The notes beneath the pieces were generated by a model. That model was not told the DNA's origin. It saw nothing but the letters and a program-made list of their open reading frames with translations, and did no database searches. From assembly GCF_900167365.1 (NCBI RefSeq), contig NZ_FUXL01000016.1, positions 1 through 64,000 on the forward strand: a stretch of DNA of 64,000 nucleotides. The letters run 5' to 3'. The translations under genes were made by a program, and so were the position numbers. Positions within the stretch are counted from its first letter, which is position 1. Each line of letters opens with the position of its first letter. The DNA comes from Consotaella salsifontis. GTDB taxonomy: Bacteria > Pseudomonadota > Alphaproteobacteria > Rhizobiales > Rhizobiaceae. Below are positions 44,359 to 54,017 of this stretch, one piece after another.

Positions 44359-44916
44359 ATGGCCGGTTTCGACATCAAAGAGCTAAAGCGCAGGATGGAT
44401 GGCGCTGTTGCCTCTCTTCATGCGGGTCTTTCAGGCCTGAGGACCGGACGCGCCTCGGCCAGCCTTCTCGAGCCGGTCACGGTCGAGGCCTATGGCTCGA
44501 ACATGCCGATCACCCAGGTGGCGACAATCTCCGTGCCGGAGCCGCGTATGATCTCGGTATCGGTGTGGGACAAGTCGATGGTCGGCAAGGTGGAGCGCGC
44601 GATCCGCGATTCCAACCTCGGCCTCAATCCCATCACGGACGGAACGACCCTACGCGTGCCGATTCCCGAGCTGAACGAGGAACGCCGCAAGGAATTGGTA
44701 AAAGTTGCTCATCAGTATGCTGAGCAGGCTCGTGTCGCCGTCCGCCATGTCCGCCGCGACGGCATGGACACGTTGAAGAAGCTGGAAAAAGACGGCGAAA
44801 TGAGCCAGGACGACAGCCGTCAGATGTCCGACCGGGTCCAGAAGATGACCGACGAAACCATCTCCGAGTTGGACAAGACGCTCGCCGAAAAAGAAAGCGA
44901 GATCATGCAGGTCTAG
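44359..44916 (+). CDS. frr: Ribosome recycling factor
   Basis: A 185-residue two-domain protein that splits post-termination ribosomes with EF-G. The signature [21 protein letters not shown] lies near residues 26-46 and the C-terminal coiled coil ([21 protein letters not shown]) is typical. AAGGGAAGGAAG lies just ahead of ATG 44359. Confidence 0.97.
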   Translation: MAGFDIKELKRRMDGAVASLHAGLSGLRTGRASASLLEPVTVEAYGSNMPITQVATISVPEPRMISVSVWDKSMVGKVERAIRDSNLGLNPITDGTTLRVPIPELNEERRKELVKVAHQYAEQARVAVRHVRRDGMDTLKKLEKDGEMSQDDSRQMSDRVQKMTDETISELDKTLAEKESEIMQV

Positions 44917-45026
44917 TGGGTATCCCACCAACCTTGCCTTCAATGGCAAGTGGTCGGATACCTTCCACCAGAACTTAATCTGAAGCAAATACGCTTGGCA
45001 TTTGGCCGAGCCGACGGAAATGAGCA

Positions 45027-45063
45027 GATGGATATGCGACCGAAACGCGGCGGCATATCCATC
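45027..45063 (+). repeat. Perfect 10-base inverted repeat ahead of uppS
   Basis: GATGGATATG (45027-45036) and CATATCCATC (45054-45063) are exact reverse complements with a 17-base loop. The right arm ends 38 bases before the uppS GTG. In RNA it would form a stable hairpin in the frr-uppS spacer. No T-run follows, so a translational or RNA-stability role, or an operator, is more likely than termination. Confidence 0.55.
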
Positions 45064-45101
45064 AACAAATCGCGGCGGTCGAGCAGGAGAGGGCGATTCA
45101 G

Positions 45102-45821
45102 GTGCGGACACCTCAACATGTCGCCATCATCATGGATGGCAACGGCCGCTGGGCAAAAGCCCGAGGTCTGGCTCGGAGCATGGGGCATCGCCGCGGTGTT
45201 TCTGCCGTGCGCGAGGCTGTCAAAACGGCCAGCGAATTCGGCATTAAGTATCTGACCATCTTTGCGTTCTCGTCGGAAAACTGGCGCCGCCCGCAAAGGG
45301 AGGTGGATGAATTGCTCGGCCTTCTCAAGCTGTTCATTCGGCGCGATCTCGCCGATCTCCATCAGCAGGGGGTTCGCGTGCGGGTCATTGGCGCGCGAGA
45401 CAATCTCCGGCCCGACGTTCTTTCGCTTCTCGAAGAAGCGGAGACGCTGACCCGCGACAACGAGAAGCTCACGCTGGTCGTCGCCTTCAACTATGGAGCG
45501 CGAGACGAGGTCGCGCGGGCACTCCGACGCATCGCCGAGAAGCTCGCGACCGGCGAGATCAGGCCAGAAGCCCTGACGGCGGAGTGCGTGGACGCCCATC
45601 TCGACACGGCGGGCATTCCAGATCCTGACCTCATCATCCGCACCAGTGGCGAGCTTCGGCTGTCCAATTTCCTTCTTTGGCAAGCCGCCTATTCCGAGTT
45701 CGTCTTCCTGCCGTGCCTTTGGCCCGATTTTGATCGTAGGGCCTTCCAGGGAGCGCTCGAGGAATATGCCTCGCGAGATCGCCGCTATGGCGGCATTTCG
45801 CCATGCGATATCGCATCTTGA
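45102..45821 (+). CDS. uppS: Undecaprenyl diphosphate synthase
   Basis: A 239-residue cis-prenyltransferase that makes the C55 lipid carrier precursor for peptidoglycan and polysaccharide export. The substrate-binding [13 protein letters not shown] is at residues 11-23 (Asp12 catalytic), with FSSENWRRP near residue 63 and [15 protein letters not shown] near residue 183. The start is GTG 45102, nine bases after GAGAGG. The frame is open upstream to 45024 but contains no ATG. cdsA follows about 100 bases later. Confidence 0.95.
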   Translation: MRTPQHVAIIMDGNGRWAKARGLARSMGHRRGVSAVREAVKTASEFGIKYLTIFAFSSENWRRPQREVDELLGLLKLFIRRDLADLHQQGVRVRVIGARDNLRPDVLSLLEEAETLTRDNEKLTLVVAFNYGARDEVARALRRIAEKLATGEIRPEALTAECVDAHLDTAGIPDPDLIIRTSGELRLSNFLLWQAAYSEFVFLPCLWPDFDRRAFQGALEEYASRDRRYGGISPCDIAS

Positions 45822-45920
45822 TTGGAGCCTGCGTGGGAATAGTCCTCCTTCGCGGTGGAACGATGCGGGCGCGCCGCCCGGGGGCCGAGTGGGGAGTTCT
45901 GCGTTGAGGGCACTGCCGTC

Positions 45921-46772
45921 GTGACGCCGCCAATCGTCACTCCTCCCTCCAAGAATCAGTCCTGGAGCGACTTAAGGACGCGCCTGGGTTCCGCGCTGAT
46001 CCTCGGTGCCGTCGTTCTGTTCCTGACCGTTCTCGGCGGGCTGCCATTTCGGCTTCTTTGCGTCGTCGCGGCTGCGATCGTCTTTCAGGAATGGACGAGA
46101 ATAACACGGGCAAAGGCGGACGGTGGGCTTCTTTATCGCTTTTCAAGACGCGCACTTGTCCTTGTCCTGGCGCTCTTCATTGCCGGCTTCTCTAGCATTG
46201 CTCTCCTGGTGCTCGCGGCCGCTTTGCTGTTCGCCGTCATTGCCGATTATCGGACGGGCAGAGGACGTTGGGCGATCGGCGGGCTGGTCTATGCCGCCGC
46301 GACGGCCCTGGGTCCGGGTATCTTGAGGGGGAGCGACGACGCCGGGCTGATATCGATTGGCTTCGTCATCTGCGTCGTCTGGGCGACCGATATCTTTGCC
46401 TACTTCGCCGGTCGCACCTTTGGCGGCCCAAAGCTGATGCCGAAGGTCTCCCCGAAGAAGACAATCTCCGGCGCGTTCGGCGGACTTCTGGCCGGTATCC
46501 TGGTCGCGACCGTCTACTTCTGGCTGGTGACCGGTGCTGTCGATACCCGGCTCGCCCTTTTGGCGGCGCTTCTATCCATTGTCGGGCAGGCGGGGGATCT
46601 TTTCGAATCCTGGGTGAAACGTCGCTTTGGCGTCAAGGATTCCGGGCGTATCCTGCCAGGCCATGGTGGGCTGCTCGACCGTATCGATGCCCTCGTTGTC
46701 GCTGTCGCCGTAGCCGTGCTGATCGGCGCGCTCAGCAACGGCCTTGATCATCCTGCTGCCGCGTTTCTGTGA
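45921..46772 (+). CDS. cdsA: Phosphatidate cytidylyltransferase (CDP-diglyceride synthase)
   Basis: A 283-residue integral membrane enzyme converting phosphatidic acid and CTP to CDP-diacylglycerol, precursor of all phospholipids. About eight helices are seen. The C-terminal CDP-diglyceride synthetase signature is intact near residues 230-257 (WVKRRFGVKDSGRILPGHGG then LLDRID). The GTG at 45921 is about ten bases after GAGGG; an upstream ATG at 45855 would add 22 unusual residues. In this window its product is also the substrate for Pcs. rseP follows directly; no dxr gene lies between, unlike in some bacteria. Confidence 0.94.
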   Translation: MTPPIVTPPSKNQSWSDLRTRLGSALILGAVVLFLTVLGGLPFRLLCVVAAAIVFQEWTRITRAKADGGLLYRFSRRALVLVLALFIAGFSSIALLVLAAALLFAVIADYRTGRGRWAIGGLVYAAATALGPGILRGSDDAGLISIGFVICVVWATDIFAYFAGRTFGGPKLMPKVSPKKTISGAFGGLLAGILVATVYFWLVTGAVDTRLALLAALLSIVGQAGDLFESWVKRRFGVKDSGRILPGHGGLLDRIDALVVAVAVAVLIGALSNGLDHPAAAFL

Positions 46773-46877
46773 CACCGCGCAGCACTGGAGCCTCGAAGCA
46801 ATAAACGTGCGTCTGGAGAGTCGGTCCGACGGGGCGGCGAGGCCTGACGACGCAGGCCTGACGGGAAGGATATGACG

Positions 46878-48017
46878 ATGGATCTTTCGGCGAGTTTTGG
46901 CGCCCTCTGGGACACGGCCTTGATCAAGATCGTGCCGTTCCTCTTCGTGCTGACGATCATCGTCTTTTTCCACGAGCTCGGTCATTTCTTGATCGGCCGT
47001 CTGTGCGGCATCAAGGTTTTGGCCTTCTCGATCGGATTCGGCCCCGAGATCGTCGGGTTCAACGATCGGAGGGGAACGCGGTGGAAGTTGTGCGTCATTC
47101 CGCTCGGTGGCTACGTGAAGTTTCTCGGCGACGAGAATGCCGCGAGCGTTCCGGATCAGGAGGCTGTGGCGCGCATGAGCGAGGAGGAGAAGGCCGGCGC
47201 TTTCCCCGCCAAGGGCGTCGGCGCACGAGCGGCCACCGTTGCGGCGGGTCCCATCGCCAATTTCATTCTGGCTATTGTCATCTTCGCAGGAGTCGCGTTC
47301 ACGCAGGGTCGGATGGTTGGCGATCCCGTGGTGGCTTCGGTGCGGCCCGATTCTCCGGCTGCCATGGCCGGCTTCCTTCCCGGCGACCGAGTCGTTTCCG
47401 CCAATGGCACGAAGATAGAATATTTCAGCGACCTTCAGCGGATCGTCTCGACTCACGCGAATGAAGCGATGACCGTGGTGGTCGAGCGCGACGGTCAGCC
47501 GCAGTCCCTGACCGTGACGCCGCGGGAGGAAAAGCAGACCGACGGCTTCGGCAACGAAATTACGATGCCGGTCATCGGCCTCGTGACGGATGCTGCTCGA
47601 GCCGATTTCCGCGTGGAAAAGCTGAACTTTATCCAGTCGGTCCAATATGGCGTGTCGCAGACGTGGTTCGTTACCTCGCAGACGGTAAGCTTTATCGGCG
47701 GTATCTTCGACGGGGCTAATGGCGCGGATCAGATCGGCGGCCCAATCCGCATCGCCCAGGTATCGAGTCAGGTGGCGACGCTAGGCTTCGCTCCGCTGCT
47801 TCATCTTGCTGCTCTTCTATCGGTTTCGATCGGTCTTCTGAACCTGTTGCCAATTCCCATGCTCGACGGGGGCCACCTCTTGTTCTATGCCATTGAGGCG
47901 GCGCGGGGGCGCCCGCTCAGCGAGAAGATTCAGGAAATTGGTTTTCGCATAGGCCTCGCCTTGGTCATGCTGCTCATGGTATTCGCCTTTTGGAACGATC
48001 TCTCAGGACGAGCCTGA
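46878..48017 (+). CDS. rseP: Site-2 intramembrane metalloprotease RseP/MmpA
   Basis: A 379-residue inner-membrane zinc protease that cleaves membrane-bound regulators such as anti-sigma factors; Caulobacter MmpA acts on PodJ. The zinc motif H32-E-x2-H36 (FHELGHF) lies in the first helix and the third ligand in LDGGH near residue 329. A single PDZ domain lies between (about residues 130-210), whereas Escherichia coli RseP has two. ATG 46878 is seven bases from GAAGGA; ATG 46872 would be only one base away. Confidence 0.95.
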   Translation: MDLSASFGALWDTALIKIVPFLFVLTIIVFFHELGHFLIGRLCGIKVLAFSIGFGPEIVGFNDRRGTRWKLCVIPLGGYVKFLGDENAASVPDQEAVARMSEEEKAGAFPAKGVGARAATVAAGPIANFILAIVIFAGVAFTQGRMVGDPVVASVRPDSPAAMAGFLPGDRVVSANGTKIEYFSDLQRIVSTHANEAMTVVVERDGQPQSLTVTPREEKQTDGFGNEITMPVIGLVTDAARADFRVEKLNFIQSVQYGVSQTWFVTSQTVSFIGGIFDGANGADQIGGPIRIAQVSSQVATLGFAPLLHLAALLSVSIGLLNLLPIPMLDGGHLLFYAIEAARGRPLSEKIQEIGFRIGLALVMLLMVFAFWNDLSGRA

Positions 48018-48214
48018 GCTGAGATCGTCGCAGGGGGCGGGACGTTAACCATCTTCGCAATGCATGAGTGGCGATGGCGCAACGGTTTATCGATTCCTAA
48101 ACCGCTTGCCTTCAGTTTGCTTGAACGGGCATGGAAACCCGATAAAAGGCGTACGATGCTCAATGCTACGGCAGAAGAGCTGTTGCATCGAATGGACGAA
48201 AGGTGACAGGACCA

Positions 48215-50653
48215 ATGACGGCTGGATCCAAGCTTCTTCAATCACTGTCGGTGGTCGCGCTCTCCACGACCATCCTGGCAGTGACATCGGTCGGGGCCAC
48301 GATCAGTCTGACCACACCGGCCGCCGCGGCGGTCGTCCAGCGTATCGATGTGCGGGGCAACGAACGTGTCGAGGCCGACACGATCCGTTCCTTCTCTTCG
48401 ATCCAGACGGGTCAGAACATCAACGACGCCCAGATCGACGCGGCCGTCACACGTCTTTTCTCCACCGGGCTCTTTTCCGACGTGCGGATCAGCCAGTCCG
48501 GCGGAACCCTGGTGATCCAGGTCTCCGAGAATCAGATCGTCAATCAGGTCCTGTTCCAGGGCAATTCGAAGATCAAGGATGCCCAGCTCGAGGCCACGGT
48601 CCAGACCACGCCGCGTGGCGCCTTCTCCGAGCAGACCGTCAACGCGGACGTTGACGCGATCCGTCAAGCCTATGCCAAAATCGGTCGGAGCGACGCGGTC
48701 GTCACCTATCGCGCGGTCCCCGTTGAGGGGAAGCGTGTCAACGTTGTCTTCGACATTCAGGAAGGCGACCGGACCAAGATCGAGACGATCAGCTTCGTCG
48801 GCAATAAGGCCTTTGGCGATCGTCGACTCAAGGAAGTCATCTCGCTGCGCGAAAGCAGCCTGCTCAGCTTCATTTCGCGTGACGACGTTTATGATGAGGA
48901 TCGCCTTCACGCCGACGAAGAGGCGTTGCGCCGGTTCTACTATAACCACGGCTATGCCGACTTCCGCATCGTCTCATCCGTGGCGGACCTCGACGAATCC
49001 AAGAACCAGTACTTCGTTACCTTCACGGTCGATGAGGGTGAGCGCTATGCATTCGGCAATGTGACGATCGACAGCGCGATTCCCGGCGTCGATTCGAAGT
49101 CGCTCGAGTCCGAGCTGAAGACGCAGCCGGGCGATGTCTATAGCGCCAAGCGCGTCGAGGACACGCTGGTCAATCTCACCAACCGTGTGGCGGAGCAGGG
49201 CTATGCGTTCGCCCAAGTGACGCCGCGCGGCGATCGCGACTTCACCAATCACACGATCGCCGTCGACTACGTGATTGACCAGGGCCCGCGCGCCTATATC
49301 GAGCGGATCGATATCCGCGGCAACACGAAGACGCGCGACTATGTCGTGCGCCGCGAGTTCGATGTCTCGGAAGGCGATGCGTTCAACCAGGTTCTGGTGC
49401 AGCGCGCCAAGCAGCGCCTGGAGAACCTCGGCTTCTTCGATACGGTCTCGATCTCGACGGCGCCGGGCACGGAGCCGGACAAGGTCATCGTTATCGTCGA
49501 TCTGAAGGAAAAGCCGACGGGTGAATTGTCGGTCGGCGGCGGTTACACCACCGGCAGCGAGGGCTCCGGTCCGGTCGCGGAAGTGGGCGTCACTGAGCGC
49601 AATTTCCTTGGGCGCGGTCAGTTCATCAAGGTTTCGGCCGGATTCGGCGTCGACACGCAGACCTATAACCTGTCGTTCACCGAGCCGTACTTCCTTGGCC
49701 GCCGTCTGGCAGCCGGCTTCGATATCTACCAGACGAAGAACACGAAGGGGTCCTACGACATCGAGCGCACAGGCGGCGATATCCGCTTGGCGGCGCCGCT
49801 GACCGAGGATCTAACCTTCCAGGTCGCCTACAATTACAAGCAGGAAAAGTTCGGCGACGGCAACGGCGTCAACTACGATGAAAACGACGTTGCGCTCGGC
49901 TATGTCAGCAGCTGCGGCCATCCGAATGGCCCCAACGGCCAGGGCACAAGGGGCTATAAGGCTCCGCCGTTTACCGACTCGGAGATCATCAACCAGGCGA
50001 TCTGCGACAGCCCCTACATCACCTCGTCGGTGTCTTATTCGCTGGTCTACAATACGCTCGACAGCATGAAGAATCCGCGCGAGGGCATCTACGCTCAGGC
50101 CGGGCAGGAGTTCGCGGGTCTTGGCGGCGACGCGCAGTACATGAAGTCGACGGCCAGGGCGTCCTATTTCAAGACCATCTCCGAGGAAGGCGACATCATC
50201 GGTCAACTAAGCGGCGGCGCTGGCAACGTGACAGCGATTGGCGGAGACCTTCGTGTCTTCGACAATTTCTTCAAGGGCCAGGATATCGTTCGTGGCTTCG
50301 ATTCGAAGGGGCTTGGCCCGCGTCAGCGCTCGTTCGGTGACGATTACGAAGCCATCGGTGGAACAAACTACGTCAATGCCTCGATCGAGGCGACATTCCC
50401 GATGCCGCTCGTTTCTCGCGATTTCGGCTTGCGTGGCGCGGTCTTCGCGGATGCCGGCTCCTTGTGGGGCTCGGAATATGACAACGAGCCGGGCGTGGTC
50501 GGCACCGACTTCGCGCTGCGCAGCTCGGCAGGCGTCGGCGTGATCTGGGCTTCGCCTTTCGGTCCGCTGCGTGTCAACTATGCGTTTCCGATCATGAAGG
50601 AGGACCACGATGAGACGGAGGAGTTCTCGTTTGGTCTTTCCACCAAGTTCTGA
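48215..50653 (+). CDS. bamA: Outer membrane protein assembly factor BamA
   Basis: An 812-residue outer-membrane insertase. After a signal peptide (about residues 1-42, with TTPAAAAVVQRI at the junction) come five POTRA domains (to about residue 420) and a 16-stranded barrel. The VRGF motif that stabilises the barrel is near residues 691-694, and the protein ends in Phe, as expected of an outer-membrane barrel recognised by the Bam machinery. Two cysteines about 30 residues apart (near 566 and 596) lie in one predicted surface loop. ATG 48215 was preferred over GTG 48203, four codons earlier. Confidence 0.96.
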   Translation: MTAGSKLLQSLSVVALSTTILAVTSVGATISLTTPAAAAVVQRIDVRGNERVEADTIRSFSSIQTGQNINDAQIDAAVTRLFSTGLFSDVRISQSGGTLVIQVSENQIVNQVLFQGNSKIKDAQLEATVQTTPRGAFSEQTVNADVDAIRQAYAKIGRSDAVVTYRAVPVEGKRVNVVFDIQEGDRTKIETISFVGNKAFGDRRLKEVISLRESSLLSFISRDDVYDEDRLHADEEALRRFYYNHGYADFRIVSSVADLDESKNQYFVTFTVDEGERYAFGNVTIDSAIPGVDSKSLESELKTQPGDVYSAKRVEDTLVNLTNRVAEQGYAFAQVTPRGDRDFTNHTIAVDYVIDQGPRAYIERIDIRGNTKTRDYVVRREFDVSEGDAFNQVLVQRAKQRLENLGFFDTVSISTAPGTEPDKVIVIVDLKEKPTGELSVGGGYTTGSEGSGPVAEVGVTERNFLGRGQFIKVSAGFGVDTQTYNLSFTEPYFLGRRLAAGFDIYQTKNTKGSYDIERTGGDIRLAAPLTEDLTFQVAYNYKQEKFGDGNGVNYDENDVALGYVSSCGHPNGPNGQGTRGYKAPPFTDSEIINQAICDSPYITSSVSYSLVYNTLDSMKNPREGIYAQAGQEFAGLGGDAQYMKSTARASYFKTISEEGDIIGQLSGGAGNVTAIGGDLRVFDNFFKGQDIVRGFDSKGLGPRQRSFGDDYEAIGGTNYVNASIEATFPMPLVSRDFGLRGAVFADAGSLWGSEYDNEPGVVGTDFALRSSAGVGVIWASPFGPLRVNYAFPIMKEDHDETEEFSFGLSTKF

Positions 50654-50666
50654 TCCACAACTTGAT

Positions 50667-50690
50667 GGCGGAGGCGCTAGCGTCTCCGCC
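50667..50690 (+). other. Strong hairpin between bamA and lpxD
   Basis: GGCGGAGGCGC (50667-50677) pairs with GCGTCTCCGCC (50680-50690) with one G-T pair and a minimal CTAG loop. It starts 14 bases after the bamA stop and ends 11 bases before the lpxD ATG, so it could hide or stabilise the lpxD ribosome binding region or act as a partial terminator. No T-run follows. Confidence 0.5.
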
Positions 50691-50701
50691 TCCCAGCGCC
50701 A

Positions 50702-51760
50702 ATGACGTCGACAAGCTTTTTCGCCAGAGGCGATGGTCTCGCACTTGCTGAACTCGCCAAGATTTGCGGCGGCTCGTTAAGCGTTGCCGCGTCGGGAGAC
50801 GTGCGCGTTACCGGAATCGCGGCGTTACCGGACGCTGGCCCAGAGGACGTCGCTCTTTTCGACAATCCTCGCTATAGGGACGGATTGGCCGCGACCAAAG
50901 CCGGCGCCGTGATCTTGTCGGCCAAGCACGCGCCTCTGCTGCCTTTCGGCGTCGTCGGTATCGTTGTCAAAAATCCGTCGCATGGGTTCACCCTGGCGGG
51001 GCGCGCGCTCTTTCCTGCGGCGCTGCGTCCGGGGATGCTGACAAGTGCTGGCGGTATTGCCCCAACTGCGACGGTTGATATTTCCGCCCAGGTCGAGGAC
51101 GGCGTAATCGTCGAGGCCGGCGCGGTCGTGGGGCCCCGGGCGGAGATAGGCCGCGGGACCATCGTCGGCTGTGGCGCTGTTGTCGGGCCCGACTGCCGGA
51201 TCGGACGCGACTGCAGGATCGGCCCTCAGACGACGGTTATCAATGCTCTCCTGGGCAACCGCGTTATCCTGCATCCTGGAGTGCGGATCGGCCAGGACGG
51301 TTTTGGCTATTCCGCTGGACCGGAAGGTCTTCTCAAGGTTGTTCAGATTGGCCGGGTCGTGATCCAGGATGATGTGGAGCTCGGCGCAAACACCACTGTC
51401 GATCGCGGTTCCGTACGGGATACGGTGATCGGCGAGAACACCAAGATCGACAATCAGGTTCAGGTCGGCCACAACGTCGAGATCGGGCGCAACTGCATTC
51501 TAGTGTCGCAGGTTGCGGTGGCCGGCAGCGTGACCATTGGCGACGGCGTCGTGATTGGCGGCCAAACCGTCATCAATGGCCACGCCACTGTGGGCGACGG
51601 CGCACAGATCGCGGCGATCAGTGCCGTCGCCGGCGACGTTCCTCCAGGCGTGCGCTGGGGCGGTGTGCCGGCGCGTCCCATGCGCGAATGGTTGAGAGAA
51701 CTTAACACAGTCCGATCGATGTCGGGTACAAGGCGGGTGCCAGGGAAACAGGATGAGTGA
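50702..51760 (+). CDS. lpxD: UDP-3-O-(3-hydroxyacyl)glucosamine N-acyltransferase
   Basis: A 352-residue acyltransferase for the third step of lipid A synthesis. An N-terminal uridine-binding domain (about residues 1-105) precedes a left-handed beta helix of hexapeptide repeats (about 110-320). The catalytic His is in QVGHNVEIG near residue 256, and the [14 protein letters not shown]-like segment (here [14 protein letters not shown]) is conserved. The last eight bases overlap fabZ. Confidence 0.96.
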   Translation: MTSTSFFARGDGLALAELAKICGGSLSVAASGDVRVTGIAALPDAGPEDVALFDNPRYRDGLAATKAGAVILSAKHAPLLPFGVVGIVVKNPSHGFTLAGRALFPAALRPGMLTSAGGIAPTATVDISAQVEDGVIVEAGAVVGPRAEIGRGTIVGCGAVVGPDCRIGRDCRIGPQTTVINALLGNRVILHPGVRIGQDGFGYSAGPEGLLKVVQIGRVVIQDDVELGANTTVDRGSVRDTVIGENTKIDNQVQVGHNVEIGRNCILVSQVAVAGSVTIGDGVVIGGQTVINGHATVGDGAQIAAISAVAGDVPPGVRWGGVPARPMREWLRELNTVRSMSGTRRVPGKQDE

Positions 51761-52217
51761 GACAACGACGACCCTCCAGGCCGCTGATATCCTGAAGATT
51801 CTTGAGCTTCTGCCACACCGCTATCCGTTCCTGATGGTGGACCGGATCGTTGAGATCGACGGTGATCGCTCGGCGATCGGCATCAAGAACGTTACGTCCA
51901 ATGAACCTCATTTCCTTGGCCATTTCCCAGGCAATCCCGTTATGCCAGGAGTGCTGATCATTGAGGGAATGGCGCAGACCGCGGGCGCCATCTGTTCGCT
52001 TTCGGCTGGCAGCGCGCCTTCCGTCGTTTATTTCATGACGATCGATGGCGCGAAATTCCGCCGCCCGGTCGTTCCGGGTGACCGGCTTGAATATCACGTG
52101 CAGCAGACCAAGAAGCGCGCGAACATCTGGAAGTTCGCGTGCGAAGCAAAGGTCGACGGGATCAAGGTGGCCGAGGCCACCGTCAGCGCCATGCTGGTGC
52201 CGTTGGAGAAAGCATGA
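51753..52217 (+). CDS. fabZ: 3-hydroxyacyl-[ACP] dehydratase FabZ
   Basis: A 154-residue hot-dog-fold dehydratase of fatty acid synthesis. The catalytic residues are His57 ([14 protein letters not shown]) and Glu71 (IIEGMAQ). The [15 protein letters not shown]-terminal segment is typical. It competes with LpxA for 3-hydroxyacyl-ACP, and its position between lpxD and lpxA is standard. The start overlaps lpxD by eight bases; lpxA follows after six. Confidence 0.97.
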   Translation: MSETTTTLQAADILKILELLPHRYPFLMVDRIVEIDGDRSAIGIKNVTSNEPHFLGHFPGNPVMPGVLIIEGMAQTAGAICSLSAGSAPSVVYFMTIDGAKFRRPVVPGDRLEYHVQQTKKRANIWKFACEAKVDGIKVAEATVSAMLVPLEKA

Positions 52218-52223
52218 GAGCTT

Positions 52224-53033
52224 ATGGCTGATACGAAGATTCATCCCTCGGCGATCGTCGAAGACGGAGCGGAGATCGGCGAGGGGGTCGAAATTGGGCC
52301 TTTTTGTTATATCGGGTCGCAGGTGCGTCTCGGTGCGGGATCTCGCCTTCGATCCCATGTTGTTCTCGCCGGCAATACGAGCGTGGGCGAGGGCGCCAAC
52401 ATCTGGCCCTTTGCTTCACTCGGGCATGCGCCGCAGCATCTGAAATATCGTGGTGAGGACACCCGCCTTGTCATTGGGCGCAATTGCCTGGTGCGCGAAG
52501 GTGTCACGATGAATGCCGGGACTGTCCAGGGGCGCTCGGAGACGACTGTCGGGGACGATTGTGCGTTCTTCGCCGGCTCCCACGTCGCCCATGACTGTGT
52601 CATCGGGGCGAACGTCACGCTGATCAACAACGTCATGCTTGCCGGCCATTGTGTGGTGGGCGACCACGCGATCCTCGCCGGAGGGTCGGGGATCCACCAG
52701 TTCACTCGCATTGGCCACCATTCCTATGTCGGCGGCCTTGCTGCGGTCGAGGGCGATGTCATTCCCTACGGCATGGTTCTTGGCAACCGCGCCTATTTGT
52801 CGGGATTGAACATCATCGGCATGAAGCGCGCGGGAATTGGGCGTGAAGCGATCCGTACGCTGCGAAAAGTCTACCGCATGCTGTTCTCCGAGGACCTGAC
52901 GTTCCGCGAGAACATCGAGGAGGTTCAGGCGGAATATCCTGAAGATCCCCTGGTACAGGAGCTCCTGGCCTTCATCCGGTCCGGCGGCGATCGTGCGCTG
53001 TGCTCGCCACTTCGTGCCTTGCGCCCCCATTGA
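52224..53033 (+). CDS. lpxA: UDP-N-acetylglucosamine O-acyltransferase
   Basis: A 269-residue hexapeptide-repeat acyltransferase for the first step of lipid A synthesis. Catalytic His lies in SHVAHDCVIG near residue 123, and the QFTRIGHHSYVGG and LNIIGMKRAG segments (near 160 and 195) are conserved. A C-terminal helical domain completes it. It starts six bases after the fabZ stop. Confidence 0.97.
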   Translation: MADTKIHPSAIVEDGAEIGEGVEIGPFCYIGSQVRLGAGSRLRSHVVLAGNTSVGEGANIWPFASLGHAPQHLKYRGEDTRLVIGRNCLVREGVTMNAGTVQGRSETTVGDDCAFFAGSHVAHDCVIGANVTLINNVMLAGHCVVGDHAILAGGSGIHQFTRIGHHSYVGGLAAVEGDVIPYGMVLGNRAYLSGLNIIGMKRAGIGREAIRTLRKVYRMLFSEDLTFRENIEEVQAEYPEDPLVQELLAFIRSGGDRALCSPLRALRPH

Positions 53034-53099
53034 TTCTGGTGCCGGATGATTCCGGCGGCGAAGCATGAATCGTTCCCTAGACCATGATAGGTAACCGCC

Positions 53100-54017
53100 A
53101 TGGTCTCGGATGTTGAACACCCCCGCGAAGAAATTCTGGCCGATCGTGCCCAAAATGGTAGGGCGGAACCTCTGGGCATCATTGCCGGCGGTGGGGCCTT
53201 GCCGAGGATTGTCGCGCAAGAGGCGGCAAAGCAGGGATGGGTTCCGGTGATCGTCGCGGTCGCCGATGGACGCGCCAGCGACTGGTCGCCGTGGCCCCAT
53301 CTGTCTATCCCCTGGAGTCACGTCGGCGAGGGGCTCTCGTTTCTGCGCGCAAGCGGTGTCAAGAAAATCGCGATCGGCGGCACGATTTCCGTAAGGCCGG
53401 ATTTTCGTTCAATGGTGCCGAGCTTTCGCACACTCTCGCTTCTCCCAGACATCTTCAGGGCGATGCGGGGCGGCGACGACACTCTGCTCAGGGCCTGCAC
53501 GACGGCTGTAGCCCGGCGGGGCTTTGAGTTCGTCGCCATTCACGATATCGCGCCGAAACTCCTCATGAGCGAGGGCACACTCACGCGGCGGCAACCATCG
53601 CAGCGCGAGGAGCTCGCACTCGTCCGTGGCTTCCTAGCCGCGCGGCGGCTAGGGGAGCTCGACGTCGGACAGGCGGCAGTCGCGTCGCCCGATCGCGTCA
53701 TCGCACTCGAAGGCATTGAAGGCACGCGGGAAATGCTTGAGCGCGTCAGGGGTCTCCGGGCTCGCGGCCGGATTGGCGACAAGGAGCCGTGCGTACTCGT
53801 GAAAACGGTGAAACCCCAGCAGGATCGCCGGTTCGACCTCCCTGCGATCGGGCCGTCGACCATTGCGGAGGCTGCGGCTGCCGGCTTGCGCGGCATCGGC
53901 GTCTCTGCCGGGGGCGCGCTGATTATCGAGGCTGACCGGCTGCTGTCCGCAGCCGAGGTTGAAGGATTGTTCGTCGTTGGGCGGGCGTTGCCGCCGGAAA
54001 CGGGAGCGTCGGCATGA
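53100..54017 (+). CDS. lpxI: UDP-2,3-diacylglucosamine pyrophosphatase LpxI
   Basis: A 305-residue protein of the DUF1009/LpxI family, which hydrolyses UDP-2,3-diacylglucosamine to lipid X and UMP, the job done by LpxH in enterobacteria. The N-terminal GIIAGGGALPRIVA and central KIAIGGTISVRPDF segments are typical, and the C-terminal IGVSAGGALIIEAD is conserved. The final A of its stop region overlaps the lpxB start as ATGA, and lpxA lies 66 bases upstream. Confidence 0.93.
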   Translation: MVSDVEHPREEILADRAQNGRAEPLGIIAGGGALPRIVAQEAAKQGWVPVIVAVADGRASDWSPWPHLSIPWSHVGEGLSFLRASGVKKIAIGGTISVRPDFRSMVPSFRTLSLLPDIFRAMRGGDDTLLRACTTAVARRGFEFVAIHDIAPKLLMSEGTLTRRQPSQREELALVRGFLAARRLGELDVGQAAVASPDRVIALEGIEGTREMLERVRGLRARGRIGDKEPCVLVKTVKPQQDRRFDLPAIGPSTIAEAAAAGLRGIGVSAGGALIIEADRLLSAAEVEGLFVVGRALPPETGASA

